Notes: generated from the letters alone by a model not told the origin. 25,624 nt of DNA from Candidatus Heimdallarchaeota archaeon (GCA_019894765.1 JAGXNT010000070.1:1-25624), one strand, 5' to 3'; shown: positions 8,753-17,001, counted from the first letter of the stretch. Made by a program: numbers and translations.

Positions 8753-9877
8753 ATGAGAATAAATCATCAAATTGTGGTAAGAAAATTGAATTCAACTGAT
8801 TCTGAGTATCTGATTGAGCAATTTACTATTGAAAAGAAGAATTTTGAGGAACTCTCAAAATTGATCACTCAAGCATTCTTAAGCGACGAAACTGCAATAC
8901 AGGAAGGAGCATCTGTTGCTTTTTCAGAAGAGACATTTAATACAATGTATGGTGCTCCCTCAATTGACAAGGATTTGTTTATCAGAGCAATTCACAAACC
9001 ATCAGAACAAATTGTGGGTTTCTTAGGAGCAATCCCTCGCAATCTTTTAATTTCAGGTAAAACCTACAAATTCGCTATCCCTTCATGGTTATGTGTTCAT
9101 TCTCAACATCAAAAGAAAGGTTTAGCAAAAGGAATGGGGAAGATATTATTTAAAATTGGTCTTGAGAAAGATTACGATGGTGGGTTTTCTTTTCATGAAC
9201 CCACGCAACATGGAATCGATGTTTCTACTGCAGTCTCGAGAGACCTGAATATTCCTATGCATAAAGTAGTAACTCTAACTCAATTTGTTATCAAAGCCTT
9301 TGATGTAGAAAAAGTCTCCACTGTGGTCAGATTAAGATGGTATGAAAAATTGGTTTTCAAGCTATATCAAAAATACAAAATTATAGACTCTAAACAAATA
9401 AGAAAATATCAAGAGAAAGATGTTCCAGATATGTTTGATATCATTCAAGAACAGGTTGAAAGAAATCAAGTATCAATTGTTCCAGAATTAGAGGACCTCA
9501 AATGGATGCTCAAGAATCCCAATGTTAATTGTGTTGTTCATGAAGATGAAAAAGGTAAGGTTAAAGGATTCATGCTAGCTTGGGAATTCGTCCTAGCAGG
9601 GATGGGGAACAAACTTCCGTTTGGTTGGTTAGATATGGTTCACATTCATCGCTTGAATACAAAGGAAGCAAGTGATTTAGCTAACTATTTGTGTCAAACT
9701 TCAAAAGAACTCGGTTGGTATGGATTGCAAACTCCATATATTCCTTATTTTGATATGAAACCATTGAAAAAAGCAAAATTCTTTTTCTTTGGCAAGAAGA
9801 TTGACCTAGATCTCTTCAATATGAAGAATGTTCCAATTCCCGAAAATGTTGTATCAGTCTACTTTGATTGGCGATAA
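8753..9877 (+). CDS. N-myristoyltransferase-like tandem GNAT acyltransferase
   Basis: Predicted cytoplasmic acyl-CoA-dependent acyltransferase. Numbering is from a TTG at 8735; the ATG at 8753 is preferred, though neither start has a clear Shine-Dalgarno site. The order and spacing resemble eukaryotic glycylpeptide N-myristoyltransferase: IVGFLGAIPRN (93-103) against LVGF.(S/A).IP.N, SWLCVH (117-122) against NFLCVH, which supplies the oxyanion hole in NMT, and a QKKGLAKG CoA loop (126-133). A second GNAT-like half follows: IRKYQEKDVPDMFDII (222-237), VVHEDEKGKVKGFML (267-281), VHIHR (302-306). The end, NMKNVPIPENVVSVYFDWR (362-380), resembles the NWKCPS..AEKVGLVLQ terminus, whose carboxylate is the catalytic base in NMT. 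The gene sits in the receptor array in the same direction. A generic double-GNAT N-acetyltransferase is the main alternative; donor and substrate are unknown. Confidence 0.6.
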   Translation: MRINHQIVVRKLNSTDSEYLIEQFTIEKKNFEELSKLITQAFLSDETAIQEGASVAFSEETFNTMYGAPSIDKDLFIRAIHKPSEQIVGFLGAIPRNLLISGKTYKFAIPSWLCVHSQHQKKGLAKGMGKILFKIGLEKDYDGGFSFHEPTQHGIDVSTAVSRDLNIPMHKVVTLTQFVIKAFDVEKVSTVVRLRWYEKLVFKLYQKYKIIDSKQIRKYQEKDVPDMFDIIQEQVERNQVSIVPELEDLKWMLKNPNVNCVVHEDEKGKVKGFMLAWEFVLAGMGNKLPFGWLDMVHIHRLNTKEASDLANYLCQTSKELGWYGLQTPYIPYFDMKPLKKAKFFFFGKKIDLDLFNMKNVPIPENVVSVYFDWR

Positions 9878-10014
9878 GTGATTTTTTAGCTAAAATTGTA
9901 TTTTTTCGGATTTTTCATCCATTTTTTCTCAAAAATAGTTCAAAAACTGTTTCTAAACTTTTGCTAGAGATTGTTCATGTATAATCTTCGCTATAGTATA
10001 TCTTGGATGGATTG
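9878..10014 (+). promoter_or_regulatory. T-rich terminator region followed by the promoter of the 10021-14155 unit
   Basis: After the stop of the acyltransferase come several T runs (GATTTTTTAG, GTATTTTTTCGGATTTTT, CCATTTTTTC, about 9880-9930), typical of archaeal terminators without a hairpin. ATGTATAATC (about 9977-9986) is a candidate TATA box that would start transcription almost at the start codon. GGATGG (10005-10010) is the only Shine-Dalgarno-like sequence. Confidence 0.4.
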
Positions 10015-10020
10015 ATGAAG

Positions 10021-12024
10021 ATGGGAAATTCGAAGAAGAAAATTGGGCTACTTTTTCTAGGAATATTATTACTTAGTGTTCTTAATTTATCATTCACAAT
10101 GAAGAGGACACATGCACTTGATCCATTTTTCACTTTAGTTTTCAAGACAAATGGTGGAGGAGTTAGACCGGATTATGGTAACTTCCTCAAACAACACTGT
10201 GCAAGGATTGGAATAAATATTGATGTTATAGTCCAAGATTGGCCTACCTTTGTTGGTGAAATAATTGCCTTCAGGGATTTTGATATTTGTTATCTTGAGT
10301 TAGATGGTAATGGTATTGATCCTGATTTTACTGGTGTTTACAATGAAAAGGGTAACCTAAACTTGTTTGGGTATCACACCAGCATGGACTGGGATGAAGA
10401 ACTAGGGACTGGTATTAATGAGTGGTACATGAAGCAAGGCACCTTAATTATGCCTCCTGACTCAGAAGAAAGAACTCAACATTATTGGGCTTGGCAACAA
10501 TACTTAATGGACAAAATTTTGCCTTTAGCTCCAACTTATTCACCTCGAGAGTATGTTTCTTGTTGGTCAAAGCTAACAGATTATAGTTTTACAAATGGGA
10601 TACTCCAATCTTGGGGAAAAATGGACTGGATTCAACCACATGAAGGGCAAATAAGCACTGATGAATTAGTAATAGCTGATGCTGCTTGGTCAGATCTTAA
10701 TCCATTGTTCCAAGATGATAGCTCTTCATGTTTTATTAGTGATTCAACGTTAGACCCTTTGATTTTTTATGATGCTGATTTAACAGCTTGGCCTCATTTA
10801 GCGGAAAACTACGAAATGATAAATAATACTTGGTTAAGAATAACTGCTAGACAAGAAGTAAAATGGGGAAATGACCCAGCTGATCAATTTATTGATGAAT
10901 TCTTTGATATTAATGATGTCTACTTTACTTTTTATTGCTTGAAACATCTATCAAACAAACAGCAGCAATATGAATGGATTGATGAAATCAGAATTTTAGA
11001 TCAATGGACAATGGATATCTTTATTGATGGGAATCCCTCAACAATGGAAAAAGAGCAATATGCTCCATTTTTATCAACCCTTAGTACTCCTATTCTTCCA
11101 GAACATTTTCTAAACCAAACACAGTTACCAGACGGTGTAACCCCCGATATTACTCACTCATCTTGGAATACTTTTGCCATAAATTGTTTTGGAACAGGCT
11201 TATTTGAAATAACTGAATTTTCTCCTGGTATTGAAACAATTCTATCTTTAAAACCTGATTGTTGGAGACTTGACCCTGTTGTAACTGCTGTTCCAGATTT
11301 AAATTGGGCTGATCGCTTTGGTTTTGGTTCGGGTTGGGATGGAATGCACCAATTGAGAATTAGAATTATTCCTGATTTGCAAACCCAAATTTTAGAATTT
11401 GAAGCAGGAAAATTAGATCTAATAGGTATTACTTGGCACTCAGATAAGAGAGACGATTATGTAGCCAATCCAGACTTTGCAGTTCAATCTGATACAACAT
11501 ACAGTTTTGGTTTCTACGGATTTAATATGAGGGAAGTAAGACCAGTTATTGGTAATCGCAATGCTGCTCCAGGTGACACTACCTTAAGTATAGGTCTTTG
11601 TGTAAGAAAAGCCATTGCTTATGCTCTTGACAGATTTGAAATCAGCGATGTTATTCACAGAGGTGAGTACGCTATCAGTGACACTCCCCTTTATCCAAAA
11701 ATGGGGGTTTGGAATAATCCAAATATTATTCGCTACAACCACGACCTCGATAAAGCAAGAGATTATATGACAAAGGCAGGTTACGATCTAGGTTGGACAC
11801 CTGAAATAGATGATTGGGGAGCAGGTTTTGGTTTATACTTTTTGATGTTTGGTTTCCTGATTATTTTTCCAATACCGTTGATTGTAAGTTTTGTTAAATC
11901 AATACAACATATAAGAAAACTGAAAAAACAACAAATTTGGCCTTTCAGGAAAAGGAGTACTGTGAGAATTCTCAGTATACAAGAGCAAGGGTATAGTTGG
12001 AAATATGAGGTGGGGCAACAATGA
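10021..12024 (+). CDS. Permuted, membrane-anchored family 5 solute-binding protein, copy 6
   Basis: Full-length receptor. Possible starts are TTG 10003, ATG 10015 and ATG 10021; the last is chosen because it gives a short basic n-region like the other copies and lies ten bases after GGATGG. Counting from 10003: signal segment 14-31, transposed half of domain III (40-185: QHCARIGINIDVIVQDW, IDPDFTG, GYHTSMDWDEELGTGINEWY). Domains I/II span about 218-500 (DPLIFYDADLTAWPHLAEN, DVYFTFY, LPEHFLNQTQ, FGTGLFEI, ILEFEAGKLDL), and the first half of domain III 502-594 (GFYGFNMREVRPVIGNR, CVRKAIAYALDR, TKAGY). A membrane helix lies at about 608-630. The cytoplasmic tail is longer than in copies 1-5 (about 43 residues, rich in K/R/Q, ending WKYEVGQQ). 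It heads a probable two-gene operon with copy 7. Confidence 0.85.
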   Translation: MGNSKKKIGLLFLGILLLSVLNLSFTMKRTHALDPFFTLVFKTNGGGVRPDYGNFLKQHCARIGINIDVIVQDWPTFVGEIIAFRDFDICYLELDGNGIDPDFTGVYNEKGNLNLFGYHTSMDWDEELGTGINEWYMKQGTLIMPPDSEERTQHYWAWQQYLMDKILPLAPTYSPREYVSCWSKLTDYSFTNGILQSWGKMDWIQPHEGQISTDELVIADAAWSDLNPLFQDDSSSCFISDSTLDPLIFYDADLTAWPHLAENYEMINNTWLRITARQEVKWGNDPADQFIDEFFDINDVYFTFYCLKHLSNKQQQYEWIDEIRILDQWTMDIFIDGNPSTMEKEQYAPFLSTLSTPILPEHFLNQTQLPDGVTPDITHSSWNTFAINCFGTGLFEITEFSPGIETILSLKPDCWRLDPVVTAVPDLNWADRFGFGSGWDGMHQLRIRIIPDLQTQILEFEAGKLDLIGITWHSDKRDDYVANPDFAVQSDTTYSFGFYGFNMREVRPVIGNRNAAPGDTTLSIGLCVRKAIAYALDRFEISDVIHRGEYAISDTPLYPKMGVWNNPNIIRYNHDLDKARDYMTKAGYDLGWTPEIDDWGAGFGLYFLMFGFLIIFPIPLIVSFVKSIQHIRKLKKQQIWPFRKRSTVRILSIQEQGYSWKYEVGQQ

Positions 12025-12073
12025 GAGATAGAAAAATATTGGAAAACATAAAGGATTAGCAACAAGTCGAAAA

Positions 12074-14155
12074 ATGAATAAAGGAAGAAGATATTACTTG
12101 CTTGGGAAAAAGAGTTTGTGTAAAATGAAGAAATCTAAGATTTTTACTATATTCTTTGTAACTTGGACTATTCTTGGTGGATCACTATGTCTAATATCAA
12201 GAGAAACAAAATCAATTGATCCAATCTTTTATTTAAAGGCAATATCTCATAATGAAGGTTTTGGACCAATATACTTGAATTACGTGAAAACTTATCTTGA
12301 GCATATAGGGATAAATTTAGATATTCATTTGTTAAATTGGTCAACTTTTATTGATGAACTTACTCTGTATAGAGATTTTGATATTTGTTATGTGGGATTT
12401 ACTGGTTCTCAAAGAGATCCTGATTTCACAGGTGTATATAACGAAAATGGGTCACTCAACATGTTTGGCTATCATACCAGCATGGACTGGGATGATGACA
12501 TGGGAACAGGTATAAATGAATGGTATATGCGAGAAGGCGCATTAATAATACCACCAGATTCAGAAGAACGTGTACAACACTACTGGGCCTGGCAACAATA
12601 TTTAATGGATAGAATCGTTCCCTGCATACCAATATTTACGAAGACAGATTTTGCTATTAGCTATATTAATTTAGATGAGTTTTCTGCTGAAGACGGAATA
12701 CTACAATCTTGGGGTAAGATGGATTGGCTAGCTTCTATTCCCGGAAAAACTGATTATTCTGAGATTATTTCAAATAGCGACTATTGGCATGACTTTAATC
12801 CTTTAAATCAAACTGATACAGTATCTCAATACATTAGTAATTTTGTTCTTGATCCACTTATTTATTATGATGCAGATTTCACTATTTGGCCTCATTTAGC
12901 TAAGAATTGGGTTTTTCTAAATGATACACATATGAGAATTACTTTAAGAGATGGTATCAAGTGGCAACCAGATCCAGATGGAAATTTCACTAATGAAATC
13001 TTTGATGTTCATGATGTCTATTTTTCACTCTACTGTTACAAATTAGCTAATTGGTTTAGTTGGCTAGAAGATTTTGAAATTGTTGGTTCTACTACAATCG
13101 ATTTATTCATTGATGCGAATCCTAATACTACTATAAACGAACCATCTGCAACTTTCTTTCAAGATCTCAATATGCGTATTTTACCTGAACATTTTCTTAA
13201 TCAAACACAATTAGCAGATGGTGTAACTCCCAATTCCACTCATATTTCATGGCTTAAGTTCAACAAACATGGTTTTGGTACAGGTTTATTTCAATTGAAA
13301 AGCTCTAATGAAGATCAAGAAACTGTATTGGAAATTTTCAATGATAGCTGGTTTTTGGATCCATTAATAACTAATGATCCATCGCTAAATTTCGATGCTA
13401 GATTTGGTGATTTCTCTAATGATTTAACTACTTTGAAGTTTAAAAATTATTCAGATTTTAATCAAACTATAGCAGATTTTAATATTGGAAAACTAGATAT
13501 ACTAAATCTGGGTTCTCAAATTGATTTAGTTTTAGATTACGTTGGTAATCCATATTACAACATTGGAAAAATCAAAGATAATACCTATGAATTCCTTGGT
13601 TTTAACATGAGAGAAGTAAGACCAGTTATTGGTAGTCGTGAAGCTGCTCCCGGTGACACAACACGAAGCAAAGGTCTTTTTGTAAGAAAAGCAATTGGGT
13701 ATGCAATTGATTGGGAATTTATAGGAGGAGAAATCTACTCCAATATGTATGAGAGAAATCATAATCCTATCTATCCATATTTAGGAATCTGGAATAATCC
13801 AAACATAATTCGATATAATTACGATTATAGCAAAGCTGTAGAATATATGACAAAAGCTGGTTTTGATTTAGGTTGGGAACCAACTTATGATGATTGGAAT
13901 TGTGGAGGGTTTATCGCATTTATTGTCTTCCTAATTGCTTCTCCGTTTATAGTAGTGGGATTAGTTATTGGATTAGTTGTTTTTATTGTCGTAAGAAGCA
14001 ATAAGAAAAAGAATGAAAAAATATACACAGAAACTCCTGTTATTATGAAAACGCCAGCGGATCCTTTAGAAAAGAAAATCGAAGAAATTACTATTATGAG
14101 AAAAATAGAAGAAGAAAAAGTAGAAAAAGAGAAAATAAACGGGGAAAATGAATAG
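12074..14155 (+). CDS. Permuted, membrane-anchored family 5 solute-binding protein with a charged cytoplasmic tail, copy 7
   Basis: Last and most diverged full-length receptor. The ATG at 12074 gives a long n-region; an ATG at 12125 (MKKSKIF) is an equally reasonable start, and neither has a convincing Shine-Dalgarno site. Counting from 12074: signal segment 22-42, transposed half of domain III (50-195: RDPDFTG, GYHTSMDWDDDMGTGINEWY). Domains I/II span about 225-500 (DPLIYYDADFTIWPHLAKN, LRDGIKW, DVYFSLY, LPEHFLNQTQ, FGTGLFQL), and the first half of domain III 505-598 (LGFNMREVRPVIGSR, FVRKAIGYAID, TKAGF). A long hydrophobic stretch (612-640) is followed by RSNKKK and a tail of about 50 residues, mostly K/E/I with likely coiled-coil periodicity (664-688). 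Its stop is four bases from that of the convergent tldE. Confidence 0.85.
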   Translation: MNKGRRYYLLGKKSLCKMKKSKIFTIFFVTWTILGGSLCLISRETKSIDPIFYLKAISHNEGFGPIYLNYVKTYLEHIGINLDIHLLNWSTFIDELTLYRDFDICYVGFTGSQRDPDFTGVYNENGSLNMFGYHTSMDWDDDMGTGINEWYMREGALIIPPDSEERVQHYWAWQQYLMDRIVPCIPIFTKTDFAISYINLDEFSAEDGILQSWGKMDWLASIPGKTDYSEIISNSDYWHDFNPLNQTDTVSQYISNFVLDPLIYYDADFTIWPHLAKNWVFLNDTHMRITLRDGIKWQPDPDGNFTNEIFDVHDVYFSLYCYKLANWFSWLEDFEIVGSTTIDLFIDANPNTTINEPSATFFQDLNMRILPEHFLNQTQLADGVTPNSTHISWLKFNKHGFGTGLFQLKSSNEDQETVLEIFNDSWFLDPLITNDPSLNFDARFGDFSNDLTTLKFKNYSDFNQTIADFNIGKLDILNLGSQIDLVLDYVGNPYYNIGKIKDNTYEFLGFNMREVRPVIGSREAAPGDTTRSKGLFVRKAIGYAIDWEFIGGEIYSNMYERNHNPIYPYLGIWNNPNIIRYNYDYSKAVEYMTKAGFDLGWEPTYDDWNCGGFIAFIVFLIASPFIVVGLVIGLVVFIVVRSNKKKNEKIYTETPVIMKTPADPLEKKIEEITIMRKIEEEKVEKEKINGENE

Positions 14156-14159
14156 CTAT

Positions 14160-15503
14160 TTATTTTCCACCGGAGAATTTAGTTGGTCCAATCAAGATCA
14201 TTGGAGACTTCATACCACCTTCAACAAGAAGGTCTTTTCCAACCAAATTGATATTCTTCATTACTTCGTAGACTGTTGTTCCCAACATGGTATTCTTTAC
14301 CGGATACTTGATTTCGCCATTCTCGACCCAGTATCCAACATCAACTTGTTGAGAAATATTTGTTCCACCTCTTGCCATGAGAGCGCTTTCAAGGTAGAGT
14401 CCAGTTCCAAGTTCAGCGAATAATTCATCTTTACTTGCTGTTCCTGGTTCTATTTGCACCAAACTCATTCTTGGGTGAGGAATACCTTCGTATCCTTGTT
14501 TTGAAGCGTTTCCAGTATTTGGAATATCTAGTTTCTTCGCAGTATAAACATCACTGAGATATGAAAGGAGGGTTCCTTTATCTACAATAGTTGTTTTCTG
14601 ACACGGAGAACCTTCGTCATCAAAGAATCTGCTACCATAACCTCCTTTCTCAAGAGGATTATCTACAACTGTAATTGCGGGATTTGCGATTTCTTCTCCA
14701 AGTTTATCACTAAAGAATGCAGTTCCTTGGATAATGTTGTATGCAGAAACACCTTGCCCAACAATTCCACTAAGTGTAGAGCGTGTGGCTCTTTGATCAA
14801 GAAGAAATGGATATTGACCAGTTTCTATTTTCTGTCCTCCAAGCATTTTCAATGCTTTATCAGCAGCTGTCTTTCCTATATCTTCAGGAGTAAATTCATC
14901 TAATGAACGACCAAATTGGTATTCAAAACCAACACCAACATCATCATCTTTTGTTATTTTGTTGCTGAGATAAATCTGCATGAAAGTATTATCACTGCTT
15001 ACATTGATACCATTAGAGTTTACTATGACCTTTTTACCCACTGTTAGATTTATGCTTCCAGATATGTTGAAGGTTGAATCTACTTCTAATCCAGCGTCTA
15101 AAGCACGAATTGCTAATTCTACGAGTTTACTACTTTCCAAACATGCCAATTCTTTGTCATACAATCCAGCAATTTTTGGATACTTGTCAGTTGGTTGAGC
15201 CAAACCGGCATTATCTGGATCAGGATTACTTGCTTTCGCTAATGAAACGGCATCAGAAGTCATGGACTCTAGAATTGCTTTATCGAATTGTGTAGAAGAA
15301 CCTAAACCTACTGCTTTATTCACAAAAACACGCAAACCAATTCCAGTATTACTTCGACTATTTGCTTTCACAACACTTGATTCTTCAAGGTTAATGCTGA
15401 GCTGATCTCCTTTAAGCAAGACTACTTCTGAGTGGTCAGCACCTAGTGCTTGAGCATTTTTAACAACTTGTTCTGCGATTTCAATTAAATTAATATCAGT
15501 CAT
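14160..15503 (-). CDS. tldE: TldE/PmbA, non-catalytic partner of the TldD protease
   Basis: 447 residues, normal for the family. TldD and TldE form a heteromeric cytoplasmic protease that degrades unfolded peptides and in bacteria matures microcin B17 and assists CcdA turnover. This member lacks the HExxxH motif, as expected for TldE. Family features seen: the N-terminal strand-rich domain (SEVVLLKGDQLSINLEESS, 25-43), the GIGLRVFVN segment (54-62), the C-terminal QQVDVGYWVENGEIKYPVKN stretch (398-417) and the end GMKSPMILIGPTKFSGGK. The start is fixed by AGGAGG seven bases upstream, which overlaps the end of tldD, so the two genes are translationally coupled. Tail to tail with receptor copy 7. 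Confidence 0.93.
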   Translation of the reverse strand: MTDINLIEIAEQVVKNAQALGADHSEVVLLKGDQLSINLEESSVVKANSRSNTGIGLRVFVNKAVGLGSSTQFDKAILESMTSDAVSLAKASNPDPDNAGLAQPTDKYPKIAGLYDKELACLESSKLVELAIRALDAGLEVDSTFNISGSINLTVGKKVIVNSNGINVSSDNTFMQIYLSNKITKDDDVGVGFEYQFGRSLDEFTPEDIGKTAADKALKMLGGQKIETGQYPFLLDQRATRSTLSGIVGQGVSAYNIIQGTAFFSDKLGEEIANPAITVVDNPLEKGGYGSRFFDDEGSPCQKTTIVDKGTLLSYLSDVYTAKKLDIPNTGNASKQGYEGIPHPRMSLVQIEPGTASKDELFAELGTGLYLESALMARGGTNISQQVDVGYWVENGEIKYPVKNTMLGTTVYEVMKNINLVGKDLLVEGGMKSPMILIGPTKFSGGK

Positions 15504-15510
15504 TATTCTT

Positions 15511-15516
15511 CCTCCT
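15511..15516 (-). promoter_or_regulatory. Strong Shine-Dalgarno site coupling tldE to tldD
   Basis: AGGAGG on the minus strand lies seven bases before the tldE ATG and shares bases with the tldD stop codon. It is the strongest ribosome-binding site noted in the window and fixes the tldE start. Confidence 0.85.
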
Positions 15517-16906
15517 ATCTTCCACCTACTACTAGGTCTTTAACTGCTAAAGCAGGACCTCCACCTGTGACTGGAATCCATTGACCAAATTTTCCACAAG
15601 AACCATTAAATGCCGGTGCTTGATCTTTGCCAACACCAATGGTATTAGTTAAAACCTCCATAATCATTCCTGACATGGATACGTTTTGAGTTAGTGGACC
15701 TTTTTTGCCATCTTTAATGATATAACCGTTTTGTGCAGAGAACATGAATTGCCCTTTGGCAGGATTAACATATCCTCCATAGGAAAACTCTAAGAACATT
15801 CCCTCACCAATTATTTCAAAAAGTTCATCCATGGTTTTATCACCGGATTCAACATAAGTGTTACCCATTCTAGCTAAAGGAGGGCTTTTGAAATCCATGG
15901 CTCTACCGGAACCATTTGGTTCATGACCAAGAATAGTTGCTGTCTCAAGAGTATGGAAAAATTCAGTTAACACACCTTTAGTAACAAGTTTTCGAGGACG
16001 AGCTTTTGTTCCTTCGGAATCATAAGCAAAAGTACCTCGTAATCCTGGAATGGTTGGATCATCCATAACAGAAATTTCTTCAATTCCCACTTTTTTATTC
16101 ATTTTATCATGTAAAATAGATCCTTTAGTAATAATTCCATCAGCTTCGCATGCATGTCCGAAAGCTTCGTGAATGAATACTCCAACTAGACTTGGATCCA
16201 TAATTAGATTCATTTTACCGCTCAAAGGTTTTTCAGCTGAGAGAAGTTCAATTGCTTTTTCTCCAACTTTTGTTCCTCTTTCAGTTGCATTGAATTCCAA
16301 AATAGATTTTATTCCTTTTGAAGAAGCAACATCATCAGAAACCCTTTGTTGAAGATTGCCTTCTCGACTAACTGCTCCTCCAATCAATCGAAAAACGCCA
16401 CTCTCAGTTGTTACATCAGTTCCATTTGTATTAAGAATAGTTTCAGAACTAACAGTCTCTCTATACCGACTAGTTGCTGTAGCGATTCGCTTATCAACTT
16501 CCCTAATGCTTTTTTCATAATCTTGAGCAATTTTAATCTTATCTTCAATGGAGACATCCTTTGGATCAGTATCCATTTTTAATTTCGCTGTCCCTTGAGT
16601 AGCAAAATTTGAATCAACTTTTCGAGGTTCTTTAATTTTAGCAGAAGCAACTTTTGCCATAGAGACAGCAGATTTCAGAATATCTTGAAGGGAATCCTTA
16701 GTAACTTCAGCTGTTGAACTAAAACCCCACGCTCCTTTGACCAAAGCTCGAGCAGATGCTCCCCCCATACGGGTAGAGGTGGTTTCCTGAGTAATGCCAT
16801 TCTGAATATGCATAAACAATGTTTCAGAATTTTGAAAACGAATATCCGCAAAACCACCTGGACCAAGATCTAAATTATCCAACAATTTACGAGTATAATC
16901 CTTCAT
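15515..16906 (-). CDS. tldD: TldD zinc metalloprotease
   Basis: 463 residues, normal length. Catalytic subunit of the TldD/TldE protease, cytoplasmic. The zinc motif HEAFGH (246-251, HExxxH) lies in the expected VFIHEAFGHACEADG context, and the downstream GSCGKFGQWIPV (435-446) carries Cys437, the position of the third zinc ligand in E. coli TldD as I remember it. RGTFAYDSEGT (290-300), NGSGRAMDFKSPP (331-343) and the C-terminal ALAVKDLVVGG are typical. The ATG at 16906 lacks a strong Shine-Dalgarno site, fitting a short-leader archaeal message from the promoter near 16957. First gene of the tldD-tldE operon; no missing residues seen. Confidence 0.95.
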   Translation of the reverse strand: MKDYTRKLLDNLDLGPGGFADIRFQNSETLFMHIQNGITQETTSTRMGGASARALVKGAWGFSSTAEVTKDSLQDILKSAVSMAKVASAKIKEPRKVDSNFATQGTAKLKMDTDPKDVSIEDKIKIAQDYEKSIREVDKRIATATSRYRETVSSETILNTNGTDVTTESGVFRLIGGAVSREGNLQQRVSDDVASSKGIKSILEFNATERGTKVGEKAIELLSAEKPLSGKMNLIMDPSLVGVFIHEAFGHACEADGIITKGSILHDKMNKKVGIEEISVMDDPTIPGLRGTFAYDSEGTKARPRKLVTKGVLTEFFHTLETATILGHEPNGSGRAMDFKSPPLARMGNTYVESGDKTMDELFEIIGEGMFLEFSYGGYVNPAKGQFMFSAQNGYIIKDGKKGPLTQNVSMSGMIMEVLTNTIGVGKDQAPAFNGSCGKFGQWIPVTGGGPALAVKDLVVGGR

Positions 16907-16951
16907 AATGAATTTTGGTTAATTTTTTCCTATTAAAAAAGAATTCTACTT

Positions 16952-16963
16952 AGTAATATAATT
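16952..16963 (-). promoter_or_regulatory. Putative tldD promoter
   Basis: On the minus strand AGAATTATATTAC forms a TATA-like element about 50 bases before the tldD ATG, giving a start point near 16930. The same sequence recurs at about 18060-18071 in the downstream duplicate, where no tldD lies in front of it. Confidence 0.4.
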
Positions 16964-17001
16964 CTAACAAATCGTTCTTTCCTTAGAAAATAAAAAGGAA
17001 C

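Larger units (their letters stand above)
862..14155 (+). other. Array of seven permuted family 5 solute-binding paralogs
   Basis: Seven co-directional receptor genes (starts near 862, 2886, 4765, 6691, 7685, 10021, 12074) share signature segments: GYHTSMDWD (GYDTSMDWD in the first), NEWY, a WEW or WAW-type helix before LMD/MMD, and N(M/L)RE..RP followed by an (A/V)(V/I)RKAI-type motif. Five are full length and two lack the central 300 or so residues. Spacing is tight in 2886-9877 (10 bases, about 51 bases, an 8-base overlap, about 27 bases) and again between 10021 and 14155 (49 bases), so these look like two operons after a single gene. No permease or ATPase of an ABC transporter is present. 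Tandem duplication is the obvious origin. Confidence 0.8.

Noticed and set aside
8735..9877. Plain single-domain GNAT acetyltransferase
   Set aside because: The protein is 374-380 residues with two GNAT-like halves and several NMT-like landmarks in order; a tandem GNAT of another family remains possible, so the NMT call is kept as moderate only.
14980..15295. Plus-strand open frames inside tldE and tldD
   Set aside because: They are antisense to well-recognised genes with intact motifs and have no recognisable domain or start signals.
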